From: Thiomonas arsenitoxydans
Lineage (GTDB): Bacteria; Pseudomonadota; Gammaproteobacteria; Burkholderiales; Burkholderiaceae_C
DNA: 64,000 nt
Direction of reading: 5' to 3'
NCBI RefSeq assembly: GCF_000253115.1
Contig: NC_014145.1
Span: forward strand, 372,001-436,000
Under the pieces are notes generated by a model, which did not search any database, was not told where the DNA came from, and was given only the letters and a program-made list of their open reading frames with translations. Position 1 is the first letter of the stretch. Each line of letters begins with the position of its first letter. Of this stretch, positions 16,703 to 25,528 are shown piece by piece. Made by a program: the position numbers and the translations under genes.

Positions 16703-17734
16703 ATGCGTGCCCTGTTCAATCTGCCCGCCCCGGCGAAAATCAACTGGTTTTTGCACGTCACCGGCAAGCGCCCAGACGGCTATCACACCCTGCAGACGGT
16801 CTTTCAGTTCATCGATTGGTGCGACACGCTCGATCTGATCCGGCGTGACGATGGTCTCATCCACCGCATCGGCGCTGACGAACTGCCGCAAGACGACCTT
16901 TGCGTGCGCGCCGCCCGCCTGCTCCAACAGGCGACGCAGTGCGAAAGCGGCGTCGATATTCATCTGCGCAAGTGCATTCCGCAACAGGCCGGGCTCGGAG
17001 GCGGAAGTTCCGATGCTGCCACGGTACTGATCGGCCTCAACCGTCTCTGGCGCCTCGATCTGCCGCGCGCCAAACTGATGCAACTCGCCTTGCAACTCGG
17101 CGCCGACGTGCCGATTTTCATCTACGGCCGCAACGCCTGGGCCGAGGGCGTCGGCGAGCAGTTGCAGCCAATCGATCTGCCCACGTCGAGTTTTGCTGTG
17201 GTGCATCCGGCACGCGGCCTGTCCACACGTGCGGTGTTTTCCACCCTTGACTTGACAACCAAAAAACCCGAAGAAACAATAGCAGGCTTTGCTGAATGGC
17301 TGGGCGAATTTTTCGCACCAGATGGGCGGCAGAAAAATCGGCACCAGAAAAGTCAGAGCAAAAACTGTCAACAAGACGATCAGCGAAGCAGTCTTTGCCC
17401 TGTCTGGGGCAGAAACGATTTGCAGCCCGGCGCCGAGGCGCTGGAGCCTGAGGTGACTCAGGCACTGCAGATTTTGCATACTGCGTTGATGGGGCCGCTG
17501 GCAGCACACTCGCCGACGTTGCGTTCTGAGTTGCTTTTCGATGCGCGAATGACGGGTTCTGGCAGCGCAGTTTTTGCTTTGATCGGTGCGTCAGATCGAT
17601 CTGGTTTGCCGAGCAGGCACGGGCCGTCTGATGAGGTGTTGGGTGGTTTGCCGGACTTGTTGCCTGAGGGTTGGCAGGGCCGGTTGTGCAAGGGTTTGCG
17701 CGAGCATCCGTTGCGCGATTGGATTGACGCATAA
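16703..17734 (+). CDS. ispE: 4-diphosphocytidyl-2-C-methyl-D-erythritol kinase, with an unusual internal insertion
   Basis: A GHMP kinase of the MEP isoprenoid pathway. Conserved elements are APAKINWFLHV (Lys12), the ATP loop PQQAGLGGGSSDAA (93-106), GADVPIFIYG (Asp136), GRNDLQP (236-242) and ARMTGSGSAVFAL (281-293). The family is usually about 280-300 residues and this one has 343. About 35 extra, polar, Gln/Lys/Ser-rich residues (200-235, around KNRHQKSQSKNCQQDDQRSS) precede GRNDLQP, and a shorter extra loop follows FALIGA (about 297-312). The frame is not broken and all catalytic motifs remain, so the enzyme is probably active. Confidence 0.9.
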   Translation: MRALFNLPAPAKINWFLHVTGKRPDGYHTLQTVFQFIDWCDTLDLIRRDDGLIHRIGADELPQDDLCVRAARLLQQATQCESGVDIHLRKCIPQQAGLGGGSSDAATVLIGLNRLWRLDLPRAKLMQLALQLGADVPIFIYGRNAWAEGVGEQLQPIDLPTSSFAVVHPARGLSTRAVFSTLDLTTKKPEETIAGFAEWLGEFFAPDGRQKNRHQKSQSKNCQQDDQRSSLCPVWGRNDLQPGAEALEPEVTQALQILHTALMGPLAAHSPTLRSELLFDARMTGSGSAVFALIGASDRSGLPSRHGPSDEVLGGLPDLLPEGWQGRLCKGLREHPLRDWIDA

Positions 17735-17818
17735 TGTCGGCTTTGCGCTGCCGTAGTGCAGCGGTTGTTTGACAAACAGTTTTTATCATTCGCCATCGTC
17801 GATGGTGGTGAATGAAGT

Positions 17819-17895
17819 TGGGGAGTCGCCAAGTTGGTTAAGGCACCGGATTTTGATTCCGGCATTCGAGGGTTCGAGTCCTTCCTCCCCAGCCA
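17819..17895 (+). tRNA. tRNA-Gln (anticodon UUG)
   Basis: A complete cloverleaf. The acceptor stem TGGGGAG (17819-17825) pairs with CTCCCCA (17885-17891). The anticodon stem CCGGA/TCCGG encloses loop TTTTGAT with anticodon TTG, reading CAA. The T arm GAGGGTTCGAGTCCTTC is standard. The discriminator is G and CCA is encoded. It lies between ispE and prs, as in many betaproteobacteria. Confidence 0.97.
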
Positions 17896-18001
17896 CGATT
17901 TTTGAAAGCGTTTCGCTTGCGGCGCTGCAGACCGCGGGCTCTGCCGGAGAGAACAAAAGTTCCGGCACTTCAGGCGCACTGAATAAGCGCAACACTCCAC
18001 C

Positions 18002-18973
18002 ATGACACCGAATCCGGCGGACTTCATCCTGTTCACCGGCAATGCCAATCCGGCGCTTGCCCAGGAAGTTGCGGAACAACTCGGCATTGGCCTCGGTCAG
18101 GCCTATATCGGGCGGTTCTCCGACGGTGAAGTGACCGTCGAGATTCAGCAAAACGTGCGCGCCCGCGAGGTGTTCATCGTTCAGTCCACTTGCGCGCCGA
18201 CCAATGACAACCTGATGGAACTGCTCATCATGGTCGATGCGCTCAAGCGTGCTTCGGCCGAGCGCATCACCGCGGTCATTCCCTATTTCGGCTATGCGCG
18301 GCAAGACCGGCGTCCGCGCTCCGCGCGTGTGCCCATCACCGCCAAGGTCGTGGCCAATATGCTGCAGGCCGCAGGCGTGGCGCGCGTGGTCACCATGGAC
18401 TTGCATGCCGATCAGGTGCAGGGGTTTTTCGACATTCCGGTCGACAACATTTACGCCTCGCCGATTCTGCTCTCCGACCTGCGCGAAAAGAATTACAGCG
18501 ACCTCATTGTGGTCTCGCCCGACATCGGCGGTGTGGTGCGCGCCCGCGCGCTGGCCAAATTGATGGACTGCGATCTGGCCATCATCGACAAACGCCGTCC
18601 CAAGCCGAATGTCTCGGAAGTGATGAACGTCATCGGCGAGATCGACGGACGCAACTGCATCATCATGGACGACATGGTCGATACCGCCGGCACGCTGACC
18701 AAAGCGGCCGAGGTGCTCAAGGCGCGCGGCGCCAAGCGCGTCATGGCGTACTGCACGCACCCCGTGCTGTCGGGCCCGGCGATCCAGCGTCTGCAAAGCA
18801 GCGCCATCGACGAACTGGTCGTGACCAACACCATCCCGCTGCGCCAGGAAGCGCGCGAATGCGGCAAGGTTCGCCAGCTCTCCGCCGCCCCGCTTATCGC
18901 GCAGACGCTGCAGCGCATTGCCTACGGCGGGTCGGTGCTGCAGTTGTTCAACGAGCAGGAAACCTTGTTCTGA
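18002..18973 (+). CDS. prs: Ribose-phosphate pyrophosphokinase (PRPP synthetase)
   Basis: Makes phosphoribosyl pyrophosphate from ribose 5-phosphate and ATP for nucleotide, histidine and tryptophan synthesis. The 323 residues are class [11 protein letters not shown] and [10 protein letters not shown] near the start, [22 protein letters not shown] (ATP/flexible loop), [17 protein letters not shown] (metal/phosphate site) and the PRPP loop DDMVDTAGT (223-231). It lies 106 bases after tRNA-Gln and upstream of rplY. Confidence 0.97.
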   Translation: MTPNPADFILFTGNANPALAQEVAEQLGIGLGQAYIGRFSDGEVTVEIQQNVRAREVFIVQSTCAPTNDNLMELLIMVDALKRASAERITAVIPYFGYARQDRRPRSARVPITAKVVANMLQAAGVARVVTMDLHADQVQGFFDIPVDNIYASPILLSDLREKNYSDLIVVSPDIGGVVRARALAKLMDCDLAIIDKRRPKPNVSEVMNVIGEIDGRNCIIMDDMVDTAGTLTKAAEVLKARGAKRVMAYCTHPVLSGPAIQRLQSSAIDELVVTNTIPLRQEARECGKVRQLSAAPLIAQTLQRIAYGGSVLQLFNEQETLF

Positions 18974-18990
18974 CGCTGTTGTGATTTTGT

Positions 18991-19013
18991 ACCTGTCGGA
19001 TGTTCCGGCAGGT
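18991..19013 (+). promoter_or_regulatory. Hairpin in the prs-rplY spacer
   Basis: ACCTGTCGG-ATGTT-CCGGCAGGT gives a nine-base-pair stem with one G-U pair. A small GGGG-CGAGT-CCCC hairpin with six T residues (19048-19066) follows just before the rplY ribosome site. The pair could act as an attenuator between prs and rplY. This is structural evidence only. Confidence 0.3.
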
Positions 19014-19077
19014 TGTCACGGCGCTGGTCGCAGGCGCCGTTCACCACGGGGCGAGTCCCCTTTTTTCAGGAGTCGAC

Positions 19078-19695
19078 ATGAAAGTCGTCGCATTCGAACG
19101 TAGTTTGCAGGGCACCGGTGCGAGCCGCCGCCTGCGTCGCGCCGGGAAGACCCCCGGCATTATTTACGGTGGCGAGCAAGCGCCCCAGATGATCGAACTC
19201 GATCACAACGCGCTGTATCACGCGTTGAAAAAAGAGCAGTTCCACTCCTCTGTGCTGCAGCTGGAAATTGCCGGCAAATCCAGCCAGGTGCTGCTGCGTG
19301 ATTACCAGATGCACCCTTTCAAGCAACTGGTGCTGCACGTGGATTTCCAGCGTGTGGACGCCGGACACAAGATTTCCATGAAGGTGCCGTTGCACTTCAC
19401 CGGCGCGGAAAATTCGCCTGCGGTCAAGCTCAGCCACGGCCTGGTCAACCATGTGATGACCGAAGTGGAAGTGTCTTGCCTGCCGTCCGAACTGCCCGAG
19501 TTCATCGAAGTCGATCTGAGCGAATTGGTTCTGCACCAGAGCGTGCACGTCAACGACCTCAAGCTGCCCAAGGGTGTGTCGGTGCTCACGCACGGGGTGG
19601 ACAATCCTGCGGTCGTGACCGTCAGCCCGCCGCCGGGTGGTGTGGGTGAAGAGGGCGCAGAAGGGGCGGCTGCTGCCGAAGGCGAAAGCAAGTAA
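19078..19695 (+). CDS. rplY: 50S ribosomal protein bL25 (Ctc/TL5 long form)
   Basis: The 205-residue protein is the long, two-domain form of bL25 that binds 5S rRNA. The N-terminal L25 domain spans about 1-95 ([40 protein letters not shown]) and the C-terminal beta domain follows ([31 protein letters not shown]). It ends in an Ala/Glu-rich tail. The ATG follows a GGAG ribosome site. The gene lies downstream of prs, as usual, and a strong terminator ends the unit. The pth gene often found next is absent here. Confidence 0.95.
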   Translation: MKVVAFERSLQGTGASRRLRRAGKTPGIIYGGEQAPQMIELDHNALYHALKKEQFHSSVLQLEIAGKSSQVLLRDYQMHPFKQLVLHVDFQRVDAGHKISMKVPLHFTGAENSPAVKLSHGLVNHVMTEVEVSCLPSELPEFIEVDLSELVLHQSVHVNDLKLPKGVSVLTHGVDNPAVVTVSPPPGGVGEEGAEGAAAAEGESK

Positions 19696-19713
19696 ATCGG
19701 CTTTTTCCAGCCA

Positions 19714-19755
19714 CAAGGCCGCCTGGGGGAACCTGAAGGCGGCCTTGTTGTTTTT
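19714..19755 (+). terminator. Rho-independent terminator after rplY
   Basis: CAAGGCCGCCT (19714-19724) pairs perfectly over 11 bases with AGGCGGCCTTG (19737-19747), followed by TTGTTTTT. It ends the prs-rplY unit and lies just downstream of the convergent thioesterase gene. Confidence 0.85.
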
Positions 19756-19780
19756 GGAGCCGCGGTGAGACTTCGGGCGA

Positions 19781-20185
19781 TTATGGCCGCTCGACCGGCT
19801 GATCGACTGGCCTTGGGCGGCGGTCTTCGCCCACGGCGACATAGGTCAACAGCGCCTCGGTCACTTTGATGACCTCGACGTTCGATGGCGTGCGCTGGGC
19901 ATAGACCTCTACCCGCACGGTGACCGACGTGTGGCCCACATGGTCGATTTCGGTGAAAAACGACAGCACGTCGCCCACCAGCACCGGCTGCTTGAACACA
20001 AACTCCTTGACCGCCACGGTCGCCACCCGCCCCTTGGCACGCCAGGCCGCAGCGATGCCCCCGGCGATGTCGACCTGCGCCATGATCCAGCCCCCGAAAA
20101 TGTCGCCGTGCATGTTCACATCGGCAGGTCGGGCCTGGGTACGCAGCGTGGGTACGCGGTCGGGGAGTCGAGGGTCGGTGGTCAT
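19781..20185 (-). CDS. Hotdog-fold acyl-CoA thioesterase (YciA/BFIT-like)
   Basis: The 134-residue protein matches acyl-CoA thioesterases of the YciA type: NMHGDIFGGWIMAQVDIAGG, with the Asp and the helix of the hotdog active site, then FKQPVLVGDVLSFFTEIDHVGHTSVTVRVEVYA. The ATG at 20185 has GGAG seven bases upstream. A TTG four codons earlier is less likely. Substrate range (medium or long chain acyl-CoA) is not determinable. It stands alone, convergent with rplY. Confidence 0.88.
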   Translation of the reverse strand: MTTDPRLPDRVPTLRTQARPADVNMHGDIFGGWIMAQVDIAGGIAAAWRAKGRVATVAVKEFVFKQPVLVGDVLSFFTEIDHVGHTSVTVRVEVYAQRTPSNVEVIKVTEALLTYVAVGEDRRPRPVDQPVERP

Positions 20186-20326
20186 GAGGGGCTCCAAGCA
20201 GGGCGCCGTTGCGGCGCGGATAATCAGGCTGCGAAGTTTAGGGGCAGCTCACGAAGTTCGTGCCCCGCGCTGCTTTGCTCCGCCCTGATCGTTCATCGGC
20301 CCCTATTGGCCAAATCCCGTTAGTCC

Positions 20327-22165
20327 ATGCACGCCCGATCCTCTCCTGCATTGCCCGAGCCGTCCTCCCATGCCACGGCAGCGCGTTCGCGCTGGGCGGT
20401 GGGTTCCGCGCTTTGGCCCTATCTGTGGGAATACCGCGGCCGGGTGTTGTTGGCGCTGGCGATGATGATCGCCGCCAAGGTGGCCAACGTCGGCGTGCCC
20501 ATTGTGCTGAAAGACATCGTCAATGCGCTCGATCTCAAGCCGGGCGATCCGCGTGCGGTGCTGGTGGTGCCGGTGGCGCTGCTGGTGGCCTATGGCCTGC
20601 TTCGTCTGAGCGTGTCGCTGTTCACCGAGTTGCGCGAGGTGGTGTTTTCGCGCGTGACACAAGGCGCGGTGCGCAAGATTGCGCTGCAGGTGTTCGACCA
20701 TCTGTTCAGCCTGAGCATGCGCTACCACCTGGAGCGCCAGACAGGCGGCATGTCGCGCGATATGGAGCGGGGCACGCGGGCCATCTCCAGCCTGGTGTCG
20801 TTCACCCTCTACAGTATTCTGCCCACCTTGGTGGAAATGGCGCTGGTCATCGGCATTCTGCTGGTCAAGTACGACATCTGGTTCGCGGGCATCGCGCTGG
20901 TGGCGCTGGTGCTGTATGTGGCGTTCACCGTCACCGTGACCGAATGGCGCACGCAGCTACGCCGCGAAATGAACACGCAGGATTCGCGCGCCAACCAGCG
21001 CGCCATCGATGCACTGTTGAATTATGAGACGGTGAAAATGTTCGGCAACGAGGCGCTGGAGTCGACTCGCTACGACGACAACCTCAGAGCCTGGATGCGC
21101 GCGGCCATCAAGTCGCAGAACTCGCTGTCGCTGCTCAACCTTGGGCAGAGCTTGATCATCGCTGCCGCCGTGACTCTGCTGGTCTGGCGGGCGACCGTCG
21201 GTGTGGTCAGTGGCAGCATGAATCTGGGTGATCTGGTGCTGGTCAACGCCTTCATGCTGCAGCTCTACGCGCCGCTGAGTTTTCTGGGCGTGATCTACCG
21301 CGAGATCCGGCAGTCCACCACGGATCTGGAGCGCATGTTCACCATTCTGGAAGAGCACCAGGAAATCAAGGACCCGCCTCAGGCGCCAGCTTTGCAGGTC
21401 GGACGGGGCGAAGTGCGTTTCGAAAATGTGCGCTTTGGCTATGGGGCCGACCGCGTCATTCTCGATGGGCTGGACTTCACCGTGCCCGCCGGAGAAACAG
21501 TCGCCATCGTCGGCCCTTCCGGCGCGGGAAAATCCACGCTGGCGCGTCTGTTGTTTCGCTTTTACGCGCCGCAGTCCGGGCGCATTCTGATCGACGGCCA
21601 GGACATCGCCCAAGTCACGCAAGCCAGTGTGCGCCGCGCCATCGGCATCGTGCCGCAGGACACGGTGCTGTTCAACGACACCATTGGCTACAACATCGCC
21701 TACGGCAAACCCGGCGCCAGCGCGGCCGAGGTAGAGGCGGTGGCGCGCGCCGCGCATATCCACGACTTCATCGTCAGCACGCCCCAGGGCTATGAGACGC
21801 AGGTGGGCGAGCGCGGCCTCAAGTTGTCCGGCGGAGAGAAGCAGCGCGTGGCCATTGCCCGTGCCCTGCTGAAAAATCCGCCCATCCTGATTTTCGACGA
21901 AGCCACCTCGCAGCTCGACTCGCACAACGAAAAGGCGATTCAGGCGGAAATACGCGCGGCCTCGCGCGACCGCACTGCCATTGTGATTGCTCACCGCCTG
22001 TCCACCGTGGTCGATGCGCATCAGATTCTGGTGGTGGAAAGCGGGCGCGTGGTCGAACGCGGCACGCACGCGCAACTGCTGCAGGCGCGCGGCCTCTACG
22101 CCCGCATGTGGAATCTGCAGCAAGATAGGGCGGCTCACCCCGAAGCGTCTGCGGCGATGGCCTGA
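20327..22165 (+). CDS. ATM1-type ABC transporter (fused permease and ATPase)
   Basis: A 612-residue half-transporter. Six transmembrane helices lie in residues about 30-330, and the ATPase domain follows, with Walker A GPSGAGKST (395-403), signature LSGGE near 501 and LIFDEATSQLDS. Strong similarity to the ATM1/HMT1 group shows in ERGTRAISSLVSF, NYETVKMFGNEALE and RFYAPQSGRILIDGQDIAQV. Characterised members export glutathione-derived or metal-thiol compounds across the inner membrane and have been linked to metal tolerance. The substrate here is unproven. It stands alone between the thioesterase and the gltI promoter region. Confidence 0.88.
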   Translation: MHARSSPALPEPSSHATAARSRWAVGSALWPYLWEYRGRVLLALAMMIAAKVANVGVPIVLKDIVNALDLKPGDPRAVLVVPVALLVAYGLLRLSVSLFTELREVVFSRVTQGAVRKIALQVFDHLFSLSMRYHLERQTGGMSRDMERGTRAISSLVSFTLYSILPTLVEMALVIGILLVKYDIWFAGIALVALVLYVAFTVTVTEWRTQLRREMNTQDSRANQRAIDALLNYETVKMFGNEALESTRYDDNLRAWMRAAIKSQNSLSLLNLGQSLIIAAAVTLLVWRATVGVVSGSMNLGDLVLVNAFMLQLYAPLSFLGVIYREIRQSTTDLERMFTILEEHQEIKDPPQAPALQVGRGEVRFENVRFGYGADRVILDGLDFTVPAGETVAIVGPSGAGKSTLARLLFRFYAPQSGRILIDGQDIAQVTQASVRRAIGIVPQDTVLFNDTIGYNIAYGKPGASAAEVEAVARAAHIHDFIVSTPQGYETQVGERGLKLSGGEKQRVAIARALLKNPPILIFDEATSQLDSHNEKAIQAEIRAASRDRTAIVIAHRLSTVVDAHQILVVESGRVVERGTHAQLLQARGLYARMWNLQQDRAAHPEASAAMA

Positions 22166-22263
22166 TGCTGGAACGGAGTTTGCATACACCTATTGCGCAT
22201 TTGTGACCTACGGTTACACTTGTGCGATTCGTTCACCCCATTCCTACATTCACGGAGATTCGC

Positions 22264-23157
22264 ATGATCAAAAAACTGTTTGGTTTGACCATCCTGGCTG
22301 CGGCCGCAATATCTTGCGCTCAGGCAGCCGAGCTCACCGGCACGCTGAAAAAAGTGAAGGAAACCAACAGCATCACCGTCGGTTACCGCGAGTCGTCGAT
22401 TCCCTTCTCCTACCTCGACAACAACGGCAAACCCATCGGCTACGCGATGGAGTTGTGCGGCAAGGTGGTCGATGCCGTCAAGGCCGATCTGAAAATGCCC
22501 GGTCTGAAAGTGAACTACACCCCGGTCACGTCGAGCAACCGCATTCCCCTGCTTGAAAACGGCACCATCGACCTGGAGTGCGGCTCCACGACCAACTCGG
22601 TGGCGCGCCAGAAACAGGTGGCTTTCGGGCCGACCTACTTCGTCATCAACGTGACGGCTGCGGTGAAAAAAGATTCGGGCATCAACGATTTTGCGCAACT
22701 GGCGGGCAAGACCATCGTCACCACCTCGGGCACGACCGCCGTGCCGCTGCTGAAAAAGTACGAAAAGACCAAGGACATGGAATTCAAGGAAATCTACGGC
22801 AAGGATCACGCCGAGAGCTTCCTGCTGATGGCCGATGGCCGGGCTTCCGCGTTCGTGATGGACGACATTCTGCTGGCGGGGCAGATCGCCAACTCCAAGG
22901 ATCCGGCGGCCTACAAAATCCTGCCCGGTTCGCTGCGACAAGAGCCTTACAGCATGATGCTGCGCAAGGATGATCCGCAGTTCAAGGCGCTGGTCGACAA
23001 GACCATCGATGGCGTGATGAAGTCGGGCGAGATCAACAAGATCTACGCCAAGTGGTTCACCAGCCCGATTCCGCCCAAGGGCATCAACCTGAACTTCCCG
23101 GAAACCCCCGCGATCAAGGAAGCCTTCGCCCACCCGAACGACAAGGGCGTCGAATAA
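22264..23157 (+). CDS. gltI: Glutamate/aspartate ABC transporter, periplasmic binding protein
   Basis: The 297-residue protein has a signal peptide (MIKKLFGLTILAAAAISCAQA, cut near residue 21) and a type-3 solute-binding fold: SITVGYRESSIPFSYLDNNG, GYAMELCGKVVDAVK, the ligand segment NRIPLLENGTIDLECGSTTN, and YSMMLRKDDPQFK. These closely follow the GltI/GltBP type. The ATG at 22264 gives a proper signal peptide, so the upstream in-frame start is rejected. The three transport genes follow downstream after a terminator-like hairpin. Confidence 0.92.
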   Translation: MIKKLFGLTILAAAAISCAQAAELTGTLKKVKETNSITVGYRESSIPFSYLDNNGKPIGYAMELCGKVVDAVKADLKMPGLKVNYTPVTSSNRIPLLENGTIDLECGSTTNSVARQKQVAFGPTYFVINVTAAVKKDSGINDFAQLAGKTIVTTSGTTAVPLLKKYEKTKDMEFKEIYGKDHAESFLLMADGRASAFVMDDILLAGQIANSKDPAAYKILPGSLRQEPYSMMLRKDDPQFKALVDKTIDGVMKSGEINKIYAKWFTSPIPPKGINLNFPETPAIKEAFAHPNDKGVE

Positions 23158-23181
23158 GCACCGCCAGGTTGGCAAGGAACC

Positions 23182-23207
23182 AAGCCGGCAGCTTTGCCGG
23201 CTTTTTT
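23182..23207 (+). terminator. Partial terminator between gltI and gltJ
   Basis: AAGCCGGC-AGCTTT-GCCGGCTT has a perfect eight-base-pair stem followed directly by TTTT. Such hairpins between a binding-protein gene and its permease genes commonly let the binding protein be made in excess, by partial termination or by protecting the upstream mRNA. Confidence 0.8.
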
Positions 23208-23243
23208 CCATGGTGAAATGACGCGGGCAGACGAGGGGATGAC

Positions 23244-23972
23244 ATGCTGGGTTTAGGCATTTTTTTGGAAGACACGCCGGACGGCGACACCACCTGGGGT
23301 ATGTCGCTGCTTTCCGGGCTGGAATACACCCTGTTGCTGGTGGTCTGCGCCTGGGTGATCGCCATGGTGCTCGGCTCGGTATTGGGGGTGGTGCGCACCA
23401 CCAAGCACCGCTTTTGGGTGATGCTGGGCAACGGCTATGTGGAACTGTTCCGCAACATCCCCCTTCTGGTGCAGTTTTTTCTCTGGTATTTCGTGCTGCC
23501 CAGCGTGATTCCGCCGCTCAAGCGATTTGCCAACGCGGTTGATCCGGGCACCTTCCAGATTCTCACGGCCGTGGTTTGCCTCGGGCTGTTCACCGCGGCG
23601 CGGATTGCCGAGCAGGTCAAGTCGGGCATTCAGTCGCTGCCGCGCGGGCAGACTTTCGCCGGGCTGGCGCTCGGGCTGACGCCCACGCAGACCTACCGCT
23701 ACGTGCTGCTGCCCATGGCGTACCGCATCATCATTCCGCCGCTCACCTCCGAGTCGATGAATCTGGTGAAGAACTCCGCAGTGGCGTATTCCATCGGCTT
23801 GACTGAACTGTTTTTCCGCACCCGCGAGATGGGAGAGATGACCTTCCGCTACTTCGCGGCCTTCGGCGCGGCCACGGTGCTGTATGTCGCGGTGGCGTTT
23901 TCCATCAACCGCATCATGGCGTGGGTGGAGCGCGCCACGGCGGTGCCGGGCTATATGGGCGGGAGCAAGTGA
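23244..23972 (+). CDS. gltJ: Glutamate/aspartate ABC transporter permease (GltJ type)
   Basis: A 242-residue inner-membrane permease of the polar amino acid family. It has several hydrophobic helices and the cytoplasmic coupling loop around ARIAEQVKSGIQSLPRGQTFAGLALG, the EAA motif that docks onto the ATPase. The N-terminal extension LGIFLEDTPDGDTTWGMSLLSGLEYTLLL is typical of GltJ. Its stop shares a base with the gltK start (TGATG). Confidence 0.9.
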   Translation: MLGLGIFLEDTPDGDTTWGMSLLSGLEYTLLLVVCAWVIAMVLGSVLGVVRTTKHRFWVMLGNGYVELFRNIPLLVQFFLWYFVLPSVIPPLKRFANAVDPGTFQILTAVVCLGLFTAARIAEQVKSGIQSLPRGQTFAGLALGLTPTQTYRYVLLPMAYRIIIPPLTSESMNLVKNSAVAYSIGLTELFFRTREMGEMTFRYFAAFGAATVLYVAVAFSINRIMAWVERATAVPGYMGGSK

Positions 23973-24658
23973 TGGGCGATTTTGACTTTGGCTCCATCGT
24001 CTCGGTCCTGCCCTTTTTGCTCAAGGGGCTGACCTACACCATCCAACTCACCGTGGTGGCGGCCATCGGCGGTACGTTGCTGGGTATTTTGCTGGCCCTG
24101 GCGCGGCTGTCTCACCTGAAGTGGCTGTCCTTGCTGGCGGCGGGCTACATCAATCTGATGCGCTCGATTCCGCTGCTGTTGGTGATTTTCTGGTTCTACT
24201 TCCTGGTGCCGGTGATGCTGCAGTCGATCACCGGATCGGACTATCCGCCCAAGATCGGGGCGGAGCGCTCGGCCTATTTCACCTTCATTTTGTTCGAGGC
24301 GGCGTATTTCGCGGAGATCGTGCGCGCGGGCATCCAGAGCATTCCCAAAGGGCAACTCGGCGCGGCCTATGCGCTGGGCCTGACCTACGCGCAGACGATG
24401 CGGCTGATCATCCTGCCGCAGGCGCTGCGCAATATGCTGCCGGTGCTGCTCACCCAGACCATCGTGCTGTTCCAGGACGTGTCGCTGGTGGCGCTGCTCA
24501 ACGTCACCGACTTCGTCGGCGCCGCCATGAAAATCGCGCAGCGCGACAGCCGCGTGGTCGAGATGTACACCTTGGTGGCCGTGGTGTATTTCGTGCTGAG
24601 TTTCCTGCTGTCGCAAGGCGTCAAGCGCCTGCATCAGCGCATCGCCATCGTGCGGTAA
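23972..24658 (+). CDS. gltK: Glutamate/aspartate ABC transporter permease (GltK type)
   Basis: A 228-residue second permease subunit, with hydrophobic helices and the EAA loop ARGIQSIPKGQ-like region (AEIVRAGIQSIPKGQLGAAY). It starts MGDFDFGSIVSVLPFLLKGL. An upstream in-frame ATG exists, but the one-base overlap with gltJ and the family start favour 23972. It pairs with GltJ to form the channel. Confidence 0.9.
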   Translation: MGDFDFGSIVSVLPFLLKGLTYTIQLTVVAAIGGTLLGILLALARLSHLKWLSLLAAGYINLMRSIPLLLVIFWFYFLVPVMLQSITGSDYPPKIGAERSAYFTFILFEAAYFAEIVRAGIQSIPKGQLGAAYALGLTYAQTMRLIILPQALRNMLPVLLTQTIVLFQDVSLVALLNVTDFVGAAMKIAQRDSRVVEMYTLVAVVYFVLSFLLSQGVKRLHQRIAIVR

Positions 24659-24676
24659 GGCGATAAGTCATTTTCA

Positions 24677-25459
24677 ATGGATCGTTCCATGACCCAGAAT
24701 TCTGCCCAGGGCGCTAGCGCGCCGATGATCGATATTCGCCAGATCAGCAAGTGGTACGGCGACTTCCAGGTGCTCACCGACTGTTCCACGCAGATTGCGC
24801 GCGGCGAAGTGGTGGTGGTGTGCGGGCCGTCGGGCTCGGGCAAGTCCACGCTGATCAAGTGCGTCAACGCGCTCGAACCCTTTCAGAAGGGCGACGTGGT
24901 GGTGGATGGCACGTCGATTGCCGACCCCAAAACCAATCTGCCCAAGCTGCGCGCGCGCGTGGGCATGGTGTTTCAGCACTTCGAGTTGTTTCCGCACCTG
25001 ACGGTGACCGACAACCTCACGCTCGCCCAGATCAAGGTGCTCGGGCGCAGCAAGGCCGAGGCGCGCGAAAAGGGCCTGCTCTATCTCGACCGCGTGGGTC
25101 TTTCGATGCATAAGGAGAAATTCCCCGGACAACTCTCCGGCGGACAGCAGCAGCGCGTGGCCATCGCGCGTGCGCTGGCGATGGACCCGATTGCCATGCT
25201 GTTCGATGAACCGACCTCGGCGCTCGATCCGGAGATGGTGGGCGAAGTGCTCGACGTCATGGTCAAGCTCGCCGAAGAGGGCATGACCATGATGGTGGTC
25301 ACGCACGAAATGGGCTTTGCGCGCAAGGTGTCGCACCGCGTGGTGTTCATGGATGCCGGGCGCGTGGTGGAAGATTGCCCGACGCCGCAGTTCTTCTCGA
25401 CCAGCGAACAGCGCAGCGAGCGCGCCGCGCACTTCCTGGCAAAAATCCTGCAGCACTGA
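24677..25459 (+). CDS. gltL: Glutamate/aspartate ABC transporter ATP-binding protein
   Basis: The 260-residue ATPase has Walker [10 protein letters not shown] (50-58), Q-loop [12 protein letters not shown], signature LSGGQQQR, Walker [15 protein letters not shown] and the switch His in VVTHEMGFA, all intact. It belongs to the polar amino acid uptake group. An in-frame ATG at codon 17 ([17 protein letters not shown]) is the more usual family start, and the first 16 residues may be an extension. It completes the gltIJKL set. Confidence 0.92.
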   Translation: MDRSMTQNSAQGASAPMIDIRQISKWYGDFQVLTDCSTQIARGEVVVVCGPSGSGKSTLIKCVNALEPFQKGDVVVDGTSIADPKTNLPKLRARVGMVFQHFELFPHLTVTDNLTLAQIKVLGRSKAEAREKGLLYLDRVGLSMHKEKFPGQLSGGQQQRVAIARALAMDPIAMLFDEPTSALDPEMVGEVLDVMVKLAEEGMTMMVVTHEMGFARKVSHRVVFMDAGRVVEDCPTPQFFSTSEQRSERAAHFLAKILQH

Positions 25460-25528
25460 ACGACTGCCGCTTCATTGCGCGGCAGGGCGGGGCGTAGCAT
25501 GTCGGCGTTGCCGTTTTCGCCGCCCGAC

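Noticed and set aside
17766..17805. Two small palindromes (TGTTTG-A-CAAACA and CCATCG-T-CGATGG) before tRNA-Gln as a mobile-element or attachment site
   Set aside because: tRNA genes are common integration targets, but there is no integrase, no duplicated tRNA end and no foreign DNA next to it. They may simply be part of the promoter or of an RNA leader.
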